From assembly GCA_007118445.1 (NCBI GenBank), contig SKRP01000160.1, positions 1-10,783 on the forward strand: 10,783 bases of DNA. The letters run 5' to 3'. Positions 1-6,997 of this stretch are shown piece by piece (the stretch's first letter is position 1; every line of letters starts with the position of its first letter). Below the pieces are notes generated by a model. The model was not told the origin of the DNA. It ran no database searches and saw only the letters and a list, made by a program, of their open reading frames with translations. The position numbers were made by a program, and so were the translations under genes. This DNA comes from Natronohydrobacter sp. Its GTDB lineage: Bacteria > Pseudomonadota > Alphaproteobacteria > Rhodobacterales > Rhodobacteraceae.

Positions 1-1019
1 AAGCCCATCCCTTCGATAATTCCCAGCTCGAATTCCAGCCGCTTTTCATACTCTTCAACCGGGGCCGCGTGCGGGATCACGGCCAGCCGCGCGGCCAGCC
101 CTTCGCGGGCCTGACGGCGCAGTTCCTCGACCTCATCCTCGGCAAAACGCGGCAGGATCGGCGGGCGCTTCTCGGCCTTGTAGGCGCAGCGCCGCGCGAT
201 TTCGACGGTGTTTTCCAGCGCCTCGGGCAGATCTGCGAAGAGTGCCGCCATTTCCTCGGGCGACTTCAGGTAATGCTGCGGTGTCAGCCTGCGACGAGGC
301 GCGGCCTGATCGACGTAAGACCCCTCCTTGATGCATAAAAGCGCGTCATGCGCCTCATACATGTCCGCTTTCGGGAAATAAGCGTCATTCGTGGCGACAA
401 GCGGCAGGTCCAGCGCGTAAGCCATCTCGACGAAAGCGCGCTCAGAGGCGCGCTCGGCTTCCATCATCTGCCCGTCTTCACCCGCATGGCGCTGCAATTC
501 AACATAGAGACGGTCAGGATAGATCGCCGCCAGCCGTTCCATCAATGCGCGCGCTTTCGGCATCTGGTTGGTCTGGATCAGCTTGCCAACCGCGCCTTCG
601 GCCCCGCCGCTCAGGCAGATCAACCCTTCGGAATGCGCCTCCAGTTCCTCGACCGTGACCTGCGGGACCGGGCGGTCCGTGGGCAGATACAGGCAGGAAT
701 TGAGCGCCATCAGGTTCATATAGCCTGTTTCGGATTGCGCCAGCAGCACGACAGGCGCAGGCATCCGCAGTTTTTCACCGGGCGCAGGCGGATCGTAAGC
801 CACCGAGATCTGGCAACCCAGGATCGGCTGCACGCCCGCGCCTGATGCCAGCACCGAAAACTCAAGCGCGCCGAACATATTGTCCGTATCCGTGACGGCC
901 ATCGCGGGCCAGGCTTTGTCAGCGCAGGTTTTCACCAGCTTTTTCAGAGGAATAGCCCCTTCGAGCAGGGAATATTCCGTATGTGTGCGCAGATGGATGA
1001 AGCGAGGGGTCTGGGTCAT
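1..1019 (-). CDS. dnaE: DNA polymerase III subunit alpha, N-terminal part (cut by the window edge)
   Basis: This is the catalytic subunit of the replicative DNA polymerase. Only the first 339 or so codons of a protein usually near 1,150-1,200 residues are present; the rest lies beyond base 1. It starts at the ATG whose complement is 1017-1019, giving MTQTPRFIHLRTHTEYS. The N-terminal PHP domain is clear: HLRTH at residues 9-13, then AVTDTDNMFGALEF around residues 41-54, followed by the downstream DnaE segments that include ATNDAYF and a final ELGIIEGMG. In PHP domains with active metal sites the first motif reads HLHxH and the second TDH. Here an Arg replaces the middle His and the TDH His is missing, as in E. 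coli DnaE, so this PHP domain is probably not a nuclease and proofreading would fall to a DnaQ-type epsilon subunit (inference). No Shine-Dalgarno is visible before the start. It is transcribed divergently from the ABC importer. Confidence 0.96.
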   Translation of the reverse strand, partial: MTQTPRFIHLRTHTEYSLLEGAIPLKKLVKTCADKAWPAMAVTDTDNMFGALEFSVLASGAGVQPILGCQISVAYDPPAPGEKLRMPAPVVLLAQSETGYMNLMALNSCLYLPTDRPVPQVTVEELEAHSEGLICLSGGAEGAVGKLIQTNQMPKARALMERLAAIYPDRLYVELQRHAGEDGQMMEAERASERAFVEMAYALDLPLVATNDAYFPKADMYEAHDALLCIKEGSYVDQAAPRRRLTPQHYLKSPEEMAALFADLPEALENTVEIARRCAYKAEKRPPILPRFAEDEVEELRRQAREGLAARLAVIPHAAPVEEYEKRLEFELGIIEGMG

Positions 1020-1025
1020 GGGCAG

Positions 1026-1054
1026 AGCATAGAGCGCCCCTGCGGGACTGAAAA
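1026..1054 (-). promoter_or_regulatory. Candidate dnaE promoter (possibly leaderless transcript)
   Basis: Read on the minus strand there is TTTTCA (complement of 1049-1054), a 17-nt spacer, then TATGCT (complement of 1026-1031). Each hexamer matches the sigma-70 consensus at 4 of 6 positions. The expected start point, about 7 nt after the -10, falls on the A of the dnaE ATG at 1019. Together with the lack of a ribosome-binding site this fits a leaderless mRNA. It is a prediction from weak hexamers only. Confidence 0.3.
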
Positions 1055-1177
1055 GAGCCAGGATGATTATGGATCAGGCATTGCAACAGCCCTGTGGCGC
1101 CGGACACAGAATTTACTTGATAAAATCCGGGCGCGCGGTTTTGGTCTGTGTCATAAAAGGTGTCAAAGGCCGCGAAC

Positions 1178-1183
1178 AGAGGG
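1178..1183 (+). promoter_or_regulatory. Ribosome-binding site that decides the ATPase start
   Basis: AGAGGG lies 9 nt before the ATG at 1193. Two other in-frame ATGs (1184 and 1187) sit 0 and 3 nt behind it, too close to be used well, and a GTG at 1160 lies upstream of it. Spacing therefore favours 1193. Confidence 0.55.
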
Positions 1184-1192
1184 ATGATGATA

Positions 1193-2719
1193 ATGCGCCA
1201 GCCATTGCTGCGCCTGGAGGGGCTGACCAAAGCCTATCCCGGTGTTCTGGCCAATGACGATATCTCTTTCCAGATCGGCACTGGCCAGATCCATGCGCTA
1301 CTAGGCGAGAATGGCGCAGGCAAATCCACGCTGGTGAAGATGATTTTCGGTCTGGTTGCGCCCGACAAGGGCCGGATGACCCTGCGCGATCAGGCTTACG
1401 CGCCGGCGCAGCCATCCGAGGCACGGCAAAACGGTGTGGCGATGGTGTTCCAGCATTTCAGCCTGTTCGACGCGCTGGACGTGGCCGAGAATGTGGCGCT
1501 GGGCATGGAAAAACCGCCCGCGCTGCGCGATCTGGCGAAGCGCATCCGGGATGTGTCGGAAGACTACGGCCTGCCGCTCGACCCCTACCGTCTGGTCGGC
1601 GAATTGTCGGCAGGTGAGCGCCAGCGCGTCGAAATCGTGCGCTGCCTGCTGCAGGACCCGAAACTTCTGATCATGGATGAACCGACCAGCGTCCTGACCC
1701 CGCAAGAGGTCGAGATCCTGTTCCGCACCTTGCGCCAACTGTCCAGCGAGGGCACGTCGATCCTTTATATCTCGCACAAGCTGGAAGAAATCCGCGCGCT
1801 GTGTGACGAGGCCACGATCCTGCGCAATGGCCGCAAGGTCGCGACCTGCGATCCGCGCGAGAAATCCGCGCGCGAGCTTGCCGAATTGATGGTGGGCCAG
1901 GTCCTGACCCCGCCCGAGCGGCCCGCGAAACCCAAGGGCGAAGTGCTGCTTTCGGTCGAGAATCTGTCGCTCAAGTCGAACAACCCTTTCGGCACCTCGC
2001 TGAAAGACATCTCTTTCCGGCTTCACGCGGGCGAGGTGCTGGGCATTGCCGGGGTTGCAGGCAACGGGCAGGATGAATTGCTGCTGATGCTCTCGGGCGA
2101 AATTCTCTCGCCTTCGGGGCAGGTCAGGCTGAAGGGTCAGCCCATTGGCCAGCTTGGCCCCAATGCGCGCCGTGTGCGCGGGCTGGTCACGGCCCCTGAA
2201 GAGCGGCTCGGCCATGCAGCGGCACCTGACATGAGCCTGACCGCGAATGCGCTTCTGTCCGGGGCCAAGCGCAAGGGGCTGGTGAAACACGGCTTCATCG
2301 ACTGGGCCAAGACCGACATATTCGCGCACGCCGTGATCGCCAAATTCGATGTGCGCACGCCCGGATCGCATGTGCTGGCCCGCGCGCTGTCAGGGGGCAA
2401 TCTGCAGAAATTCGTCATCGGGCGCGAAATCGAACTTGCGCCTGATGTGATCGTCGTGAACCAGCCGACCTGGGGGGTTGATGCTTCTGCCGCGGCCTTC
2501 ATCCGGCAGGCGCTGCTGGATCTGGCAAGTGCTGGCGCGGGGGTGCTGGTGATCAGCCAGGATCTGGATGAGCTGCTGGAAGTGGCCGACAGCTTTGCCG
2601 CGCTGAACGAGGGTCGCCTGACCGCCACGCGCCCGGCCAAGGGGCTGAGTGTCGAGGCAATCGGGCTGATGATGGGCGGGGCCGGGGATATGCATGTCGC
2701 GCATGAGGCCGCCGAATGA
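1193..2719 (+). CDS. BMP-family (nucleoside-type) ABC importer, two-domain ATP-binding protein
   Basis: This is the energising subunit of the importer encoded by the next three genes, acting on the cytoplasmic face of the inner membrane. It is 508 residues with two fused ABC domains, like the YufO/NupO and RbsA-type ATPases. Domain 1 is complete: Walker A GENGAGKST at residues 38-46, signature LSAGERQ at 138-144 and Walker B LLIMDEPTS at 158-166. Domain 2 has a degenerate P-loop (GIAGVAGNGQDE, 284-295, without the GK[ST]), an intact signature LSGGNLQK (399-406) and a Walker B-like VIVVNQPTWGVD (419-430) in which Gln replaces the catalytic Glu. Such asymmetry is normal in this family, so one ATP site is probably the main hydrolytic one. 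The start at 1193 is chosen on ribosome-binding-site spacing; a GTG at 1160 would add 11 residues. The stop overlaps the next ATG (ATGA at 2716-2719). The exact ligand cannot be read from this subunit. Confidence 0.93.
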   Translation: MRQPLLRLEGLTKAYPGVLANDDISFQIGTGQIHALLGENGAGKSTLVKMIFGLVAPDKGRMTLRDQAYAPAQPSEARQNGVAMVFQHFSLFDALDVAENVALGMEKPPALRDLAKRIRDVSEDYGLPLDPYRLVGELSAGERQRVEIVRCLLQDPKLLIMDEPTSVLTPQEVEILFRTLRQLSSEGTSILYISHKLEEIRALCDEATILRNGRKVATCDPREKSARELAELMVGQVLTPPERPAKPKGEVLLSVENLSLKSNNPFGTSLKDISFRLHAGEVLGIAGVAGNGQDELLLMLSGEILSPSGQVRLKGQPIGQLGPNARRVRGLVTAPEERLGHAAAPDMSLTANALLSGAKRKGLVKHGFIDWAKTDIFAHAVIAKFDVRTPGSHVLARALSGGNLQKFVIGREIELAPDVIVVNQPTWGVDASAAAFIRQALLDLASAGAGVLVISQDLDELLEVADSFAALNEGRLTATRPAKGLSVEAIGLMMGGAGDMHVAHEAAE

Positions 2720-3801
2720 TCCGGCTGGAAAAACGCAAGGAGCCGTCGAGATTCTGGCGCATCGCCAACCCGTTTCTGGCGGTGCTGCTGACGATGATCG
2801 CAGGCGGCATCATGTTCGCGGCGCTGGGCAAGGACCCGGTCGCTGCGATCCGCCTGATCTTCTTCGATCCGATCTTTTCCGAGACATTCGCAAGCTATTC
2901 CCGCCCGCAACTGCTGATCAAATCCGCTCCGCTGATCCTGATCGCCGTGGGGCTGGCCATCGGGTTCAAGGCGAATGTCTGGAATATCGGGGCCGAGGGA
3001 CAATATATCATCGGCGCGCTGTTCGGCGCAGGCGTGGCGCTGGCCTTCTTCCCTGCGCCGGGATGGTATATCTTCCCGCTGATGGTGATCGCAGGCGCGT
3101 TCGGCGGTTTCCTCTGGGCGATGATCCCGGCCATCCTGAAGACGCGCTTCAACACCAATGAAATCCTTGTCTCGCTGCTCTTGGTCTATGTGGCCGAACG
3201 CATCCTTGCCGCGATGGCACTGGGGCTGATGCGCAATCCTGACCAGCCCGGCTTTCCCGGCTCGCGCGACCTGCGCCGCTATGAGGCCGCCTATAACGCC
3301 GAGATCTTCGCAGGCACCGGCGTCCATTGGGGCGTTGTGGCGGCCCTGATCGCGGTGATCTTCGCCTATGCGATGATGACCCGGCATATGCTGGGCTATC
3401 ATGTCCAGCTTGCCGGACAGGCCCCGCGTGCCGCCCGTTTCGGCGGCGTCTCGCCCGCACGGCTGGTGGTGATCTGCCTTGGCATCTCGGGCGCGCTGGC
3501 CGGGCTTGCGGGCATGTTCGAGGTCTCTGGCCCTGGTGGGCAGGTGCGCATCGAATTTGCCAGCGGTTACGGGTTCACCGCGATCATCGTGGCCTTTCTG
3601 GGGCGGCTGAACCCGTTCGGGATCGTGCTGGCGGGGCTTTTGCTGGGCCTGACCTATATCGGCGGCGAGCTGAGCCAGATGATGCTGCAAATCCCCGGTG
3701 CCGCGATTCAGGTGTTTCAGGGGATGCTGCTGTTCTTCCTGCTGGCGCTGGATTTCCAGACCAATTACCGTATCCGTCTGACAAAAGGGGCGCGCGCATG
3801 A
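2716..3801 (+). CDS. BMP-family ABC importer, permease 1 (BPD_transp_2 / YufP-like)
   Basis: This is an integral inner-membrane subunit of 361 residues, one half of the translocation channel. It has a short charged N-terminus and then about nine to ten hydrophobic segments, starting with NPFLAVLLTMIAGGIMFAAL. Family landmarks are the cytoplasmic-loop motif NVWNIGAEGQYIIGA (about residues 91-105), NTNEILVSLLLVYVAERI, and the C-terminal GYGFTAIIVAFLGRLNPFGI. These match the branched-chain/ribose-type permease family (PF02653) in its nucleoside/BMP subgroup. It begins inside the ATPase stop codon and its own stop overlaps the start of permease 2 (ATGA at 3798-3801), so translation of all three is probably coupled. 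The length is normal and the gene intact. Confidence 0.93.
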   Translation: MIRLEKRKEPSRFWRIANPFLAVLLTMIAGGIMFAALGKDPVAAIRLIFFDPIFSETFASYSRPQLLIKSAPLILIAVGLAIGFKANVWNIGAEGQYIIGALFGAGVALAFFPAPGWYIFPLMVIAGAFGGFLWAMIPAILKTRFNTNEILVSLLLVYVAERILAAMALGLMRNPDQPGFPGSRDLRRYEAAYNAEIFAGTGVHWGVVAALIAVIFAYAMMTRHMLGYHVQLAGQAPRAARFGGVSPARLVVICLGISGALAGLAGMFEVSGPGGQVRIEFASGYGFTAIIVAFLGRLNPFGIVLAGLLLGLTYIGGELSQMMLQIPGAAIQVFQGMLLFFLLALDFQTNYRIRLTKGARA

Positions 3802-4730
3802 TCCTTGGCTCCATCAATCCCGCTGTCCTGATCGCAGCCCTCATGGTCGCTGCGACCCCGATCCTGCTTGCCGCCATTGGCGAATTGGTCGTCGAGAAAG
3901 CCGGTGTCCTGAACCTCGGGGTCGAGGGCATGATGATCATGGGGGCCTGCCTTGGCTTCATTGTCGCAGTGAACACTGGCAGCCCCTTCATCGGCTTTAT
4001 CGGCGCAGCGCTTGCGGGCATGGCGCTGTCACTTCTGTTTGCGCTGCTGACACAGGCGCTGATGACCAATCAGGTGGCCTCGGGGCTGGCGCTGACGCTG
4101 TTCGGGCTGGGGCTGACAGCACTTCTGGGCCAGCAATATGTGGGCGTCACACCGCCGCGCACGCCGAAGCTCGATCTCGGGTTCCTGTCGGATATCCCGT
4201 TTCTGGGGCGTGCGTTTTTCAGCCATGACATCGTGATCTATCTGACCATCGCGCTGGTCGCCGCCGTGTGGTGGTTCCTGAAATACAGCCGTGCGGGCAT
4301 GATCCTGCGCGCAGTGGGCGAAAACCACGACGCGGCCCATGCGCTGGGCTATCATGTCAAGCGCGTGCGTACGCTCGCGATCATGTTCGGCGGGGCCTGC
4401 GCGGGGCTGGGCGGGGCGTATCTCTCGCTGATCCGCGTGCCGCAATGGACCGAGGGCATGACTGTGGGCGCAGGCTGGATCGCGCTGGCGCTGGTGGTCT
4501 TCGCAAGCTGGCGTCCCTGGCGGGCGCTTGCGGGTGCTTACCTTTTCGGCGGCGTGGTCGTCCTGCAATTGAATCTGCAGGCCGCAGGTGTCCGGATTCC
4601 GGTCGAATACTTGTCAATGTCCCCCTACCTGATAACGATTGCCGTGCTTGTGTTCATCTCGTCGGGCAAGTCGCGCGCCAGCTCAACCGCGCCCGGCTCG
4701 CTGAACCGTCCTTTCCATGCCTCGAACTGA
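3798..4730 (+). CDS. BMP-family ABC importer, permease 2 (BPD_transp_2 / YufQ-like)
   Basis: This is the second channel subunit, 310 residues, paired with permease 1 as a heterodimer. The true start is the ATG at 3798, which overlaps the permease 1 stop; the same frame stays open upstream to 3327, but that stretch lies inside permease 1 and is arginine-rich nonsense. The protein opens with a hydrophobic segment and then GELVVEKAGVLNLGVEGMMI (about residues 28-47), the landmark of this permease subgroup. Later come LKYSRAGMILRAVGENHDAA and several further membrane segments up to PYLITIAVLVFISS. The last 20-25 residues form a polar, Ser/Arg-containing tail, probably cytoplasmic. The binding-protein gene follows after 30 nt. 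Confidence 0.94.
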   Translation: MILGSINPAVLIAALMVAATPILLAAIGELVVEKAGVLNLGVEGMMIMGACLGFIVAVNTGSPFIGFIGAALAGMALSLLFALLTQALMTNQVASGLALTLFGLGLTALLGQQYVGVTPPRTPKLDLGFLSDIPFLGRAFFSHDIVIYLTIALVAAVWWFLKYSRAGMILRAVGENHDAAHALGYHVKRVRTLAIMFGGACAGLGGAYLSLIRVPQWTEGMTVGAGWIALALVVFASWRPWRALAGAYLFGGVVVLQLNLQAAGVRIPVEYLSMSPYLITIAVLVFISSGKSRASSTAPGSLNRPFHASN

Positions 4731-4760
4731 GGCTTTGTTGCCAACAGGGAGAAACCCCCA

Positions 4761-5825
4761 ATGAAAAAACTGCTCACGGCTGCTGCGCTCAGCGTCACCA
4801 TGGCGATACCCGCCACGGCAGACACGACGAAAGTCGGGTTTATCTATATCGGCCCGGTCGGCGATTTCGGCTGGACTGCGGGCCATGACCGCGCCCGCGC
4901 CGAGATGGCGGAGCATTTCGGCGATGCGGTCGAAACCACGATTGTCGAAAATGTCGATTACGGTGCCGATGCCGAGCGCGTCATGACGCAGATGGCGATT
5001 TCCGGCACGGATGTCATCTTTGCCGCGTCCTTCGGCTATGGTCCGGATGTGAACTCGGTTGCAGGGCGTTTCCCCGATGTCGCCTTCCAGCACGCGACGG
5101 GCTATATTCAGGACCACCCGAATATCTCGCTCTATGATGCGCGTTTTTACGAGGGCCGTGCGGTTCTGGGCCATATCGGCGGCAAGATGACCGAGACCAA
5201 CACGGTCGGCTATATCGCCTCTTTCCCCATCCCTGCCGTGATTGCCGGGATCAATTCGGCCTATCTGCACGCGAAAGCGGTGAACCCGGATATCCAGTTC
5301 CGCATCATCTGGACCTATAGCTGGTTCGACCCCGCGCTTGAAGCTGACGCCGCCGAAACCCTGATCGAACAGGGCGCGGATGTGATCATGCAGCACACCG
5401 ATTCGACCGCGGCTGTGCGCGTCGCGGAAGATGCAGGCGTGATGGCCTTCGGTCAGGCCAGCGACATGACCCAGTTCGGCCCGAATGCGCATCTCAGCGC
5501 CATTGTGGACCGCTGGGCCCCCTACTACATCGACCGGGTGCAGGCGGTGATGGACGGCACCTGGGAAGCGCAGAATTCCTGGCTGGGTTTTGCGGACGGG
5601 ATCATCGAAATGGCCCCCTGGAATGACCGCATCCCGGCAGAATTGCAGGAAGAAGCCGATGGTCTGATCGCAGCCATCATCGCAGGCGATTATCACCCCT
5701 TCACCGGGCCGATCAACAAGCAGGACGGCACGCCCTGGCTGGCTGACGGTGAAACCGCGCCCGATGTCGATCTGGCGACGATGGATTTCTATGTCGAAGG
5801 GATCACGGCAGAACTGCCGAACTGA
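4761..5825 (+). CDS. BMP-family periplasmic substrate-binding protein of the importer
   Basis: This 354-residue exported protein should capture the ligand in the periplasm and deliver it to the two permeases. The N-terminus MKKLLTAAALSVTMAIPATA is a classical signal peptide with likely cleavage after Ala20 (ATA-DT). There is no lipobox Cys, so it should be soluble, unlike the lipoprotein relatives BmpA/PnrA/Med. Mature-domain landmarks of the BMP fold are KVGFIYIGPVGDFGWTAGHD at its start, then GTDVIFAASFGYGPDV, NTVGYIASFPIPAVIAGINS and GADVIMQHTDSTAAVRVAED. A Shine-Dalgarno AGGGAGA (4746-4752) is 8 nt upstream. Being last in the operon with its own good ribosome-binding site suits the excess of binding protein such importers need. 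Known relatives bind purine nucleosides, but other ligands exist in the family and none can be assigned here. Confidence 0.93.
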   Translation: MKKLLTAAALSVTMAIPATADTTKVGFIYIGPVGDFGWTAGHDRARAEMAEHFGDAVETTIVENVDYGADAERVMTQMAISGTDVIFAASFGYGPDVNSVAGRFPDVAFQHATGYIQDHPNISLYDARFYEGRAVLGHIGGKMTETNTVGYIASFPIPAVIAGINSAYLHAKAVNPDIQFRIIWTYSWFDPALEADAAETLIEQGADVIMQHTDSTAAVRVAEDAGVMAFGQASDMTQFGPNAHLSAIVDRWAPYYIDRVQAVMDGTWEAQNSWLGFADGIIEMAPWNDRIPAELQEEADGLIAAIIAGDYHPFTGPINKQDGTPWLADGETAPDVDLATMDFYVEGITAELPN

Positions 5826-5846
5826 TCTCGCAACCCACAACCCTCG

Positions 5847-5876
5847 CCCCGGCGCCCCCCTCGCGCCGGGGTTTTT
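5847..5876 (+). terminator. Rho-independent terminator of the ABC importer operon
   Basis: A perfect 9-bp GC-rich stem, CCCCGGCGC (5847-5855) and GCGCCGGGG (5863-5871), encloses a 7-nt loop (CCCCCTC) and is followed at once by TTTTT (5872-5876). It lies 21 nt after the binding-protein stop. On the opposite strand the hairpin is not followed by a U-tract, so it should act mainly on the plus-strand operon, although it also sits just past the end of the convergent gene at 5889-6566. Confidence 0.9.
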
Positions 5877-5888
5877 CATGCGCCGTGC

Positions 5889-6566
5889 TCAGAACGGGAT
5901 CATTTCGCCGTCATCACCGCGCCTTGCCACGAATTGCAGGCTGCGCGCGATATAGCCGCCGAAGCCGTTTGCAAGATCTTCCGCAGTCTCGGGCTGAAGA
6001 ATGCTCGCGTTCATCAGCGAATAGAGCAGAAGAGTGTTTTCACCTGATGGCGGCAGAATGCCCAACATGCGCACATAGATCAGTCCGCGCCCGGCTTCGC
6101 CCCCTTCATGATATCGTCCCAGTAATTCCACGGCCGGGTCGTTGCGCAGCGTCAGTTCTGAAATCCGCATGATGCTCGCTTCGGAATGCCGGGAGGTGAG
6201 CATGGGAAAGAACGTATCCTGCATCGCCCGCGCCAGACCGCCAAGACGTTGCTCTGTCTCGACTTCGGGAACCGGGATGTTGAGAAAACTGACGGTTTCC
6301 ACCAGCGATCCTTCAGGCTGGCCAAGGAAGATTGACATATAGCTCGGCGCATTGCCGGGCTGGACGATGACCATCAACTCATCGCTGTCATCGGGCAGCA
6401 GGAAGTCGAAATATAGCTGCGCCGGGCTGGTGCGGCTTTGATCGAAATGGGCATTCATCCCTGCATTGATAATTCCCGAGGACTCCAGAATCGTCCTGAC
6501 ATCAAAGGCGTGGGCAGGGTTGGCCAGAAATGCGATTGCTGCGATGAGTATGTGAATGAAACGCAT
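5889..6566 (-). CDS. Exported protein of unknown function (225 aa)
   Basis: I do not recognise this family. The N-terminus MRFIHILIAAIAFLANPAHA is a clear signal peptide with probable cleavage after Ala20 (AHA-FD). The mature part of about 205 residues has no membrane segment, no Cys and no catalytic motif I can name. Its alternating hydrophobic pattern (for example QLYFDFLLPDDSDELMVIVQ, then GLIYVRMLGILPPSGENTLL) suggests a beta-rich globular periplasmic domain. The composition is Glu/Asp-rich and looks like a real protein, and the frame is the only sensible one over this stretch. A GGCGGA lies 4 nt before the start. It follows the 110-aa exported gene by 12 nt, so the two are probably co-transcribed, and it converges on the importer operon at the terminator. 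Function unknown. Confidence 0.8.
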   Translation of the reverse strand: MRFIHILIAAIAFLANPAHAFDVRTILESSGIINAGMNAHFDQSRTSPAQLYFDFLLPDDSDELMVIVQPGNAPSYMSIFLGQPEGSLVETVSFLNIPVPEVETEQRLGGLARAMQDTFFPMLTSRHSEASIMRISELTLRNDPAVELLGRYHEGGEAGRGLIYVRMLGILPPSGENTLLLYSLMNASILQPETAEDLANGFGGYIARSLQFVARRGDDGEMIPF

Positions 6567-6578
6567 CTTGTCCGCCTG

Positions 6579-6911
6579 TCAGTTCGGATAATCTTCGGGC
6601 CGCACGCTGTCGCCGCATGCCAACATCTCTTCCGCATGGCCTGGCAGCAGCGCATCGAGGCGCGAGGCGTGCGGTTCAGGTGGGTTCATCGCAAATTCGG
6701 CCAGAATGTCGCGATCAGCCGCATCGAGATGCGCAAAAACGGCGAGCACGCATTCGGCCAGCGCTACGGCATAGGCTTCGCCATGCACCACGCCATATTC
6801 GGTTTGCGCCATGCTGTGCCATATCTGCGCAAACGCATCGCGATCCGAGGCGGTTGCGGGCAGCGCAAGGCATATTGCTGCGACAAGAAAAGAGGTTCGG
6901 GAAAGGGGCAT
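6579..6911 (-). CDS. Small exported protein of unknown function (110 aa)
   Basis: I do not recognise this protein. I place the start at the ATG complementary to 6909-6911, giving MPLSRTSFLVAAICLALPAT. This start has a GGAGA ribosome-binding site about 7 nt upstream and puts a normal signal peptide at the very N-terminus, with cleavage near residue 21-22. An ATG at 6983 would add 24 Arg-rich residues that would bury the signal peptide. The mature part of about 88 residues is mostly helical and acidic-to-neutral, with two Cys (in AECVLA and LACGDS) that could form a disulfide in the periplasm. It ends EDYPN. It is immediately upstream of the 225-aa exported gene, 12 nt away, suggesting a two-gene unit. 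No domain or function can be assigned. Confidence 0.72.
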   Translation of the reverse strand: MPLSRTSFLVAAICLALPATASDRDAFAQIWHSMAQTEYGVVHGEAYAVALAECVLAVFAHLDAADRDILAEFAMNPPEPHASRLDALLPGHAEEMLACGDSVRPEDYPN

Positions 6912-6936
6912 CTGAAATCTCCGCTGGAAAAGCAAG

Positions 6937-6961
6937 GGGCGGGAGAAAAACTTTCCCGCCC
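6937..6961 (-). terminator. Possible terminator hairpin downstream of the SDR gene
   Basis: An 8-bp perfect stem, GGGCGGGA (6937-6944) and TCCCGCCC (6954-6961), has a 9-nt loop and lies about 37 nt beyond the SDR stop codon. Read on the minus strand it is followed by CTTGCTTTTCC, a broken T-rich tail rather than a clean U-tract. It may partly separate the SDR transcript from the two small exported genes. Confidence 0.4.
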
Positions 6962-6997
6962 GTCCAGCCTGCCCCCGGCGCAAGATTCGATCAACCC

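Noticed and set aside
69..845. Plus-strand open frames across 69-845.
   Set aside because: They are antisense to dnaE, whose minus-strand translation is continuous and clearly conserved over the whole stretch.
1117..1157. TTGATA (1117-1122) and CATAAA (1152-1157) upstream of the ABC operon as promoter elements.
   Set aside because: The two hexamers are 29 nt apart, far from the 16-18 nt needed, and neither has a proper partner at the right distance.
1301..2371. A 356-codon open frame on the minus strand inside the ATPase gene.
   Set aside because: It is an antisense shadow of the conserved ABC ATPase, with biased composition and no known motifs.
2137..3690. A 517-codon open frame on the minus strand across the ATPase and permease genes.
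   Set aside because: It lies antisense to two clear, conserved genes. Its composition (runs of Asp, Gln, Arg, His) is typical of a shadow frame in high-GC DNA, with no recognisable domain or placed ribosome-binding site.
3327..3797. Upstream in-frame extension of permease 2.
   Set aside because: It overlaps permease 1 in another frame and is Arg/Gly-rich and non-hydrophobic. The ATG at 3798 gives the expected family N-terminus and an ATGA overlap.
4736..4746. Short inverted repeat TGTTG-C-CAACA before the binding-protein gene.
   Set aside because: The arms are 5 bp with a one-base centre, too short for a stable hairpin and within chance expectation.
4683..5879. A 398-codon open frame on the minus strand opposite the binding-protein gene.
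   Set aside because: It is antisense to a clear BMP protein with a signal peptide and ribosome-binding site, and it runs through the importer terminator. Its Gly/Arg/Asp/His-rich composition indicates a shadow.
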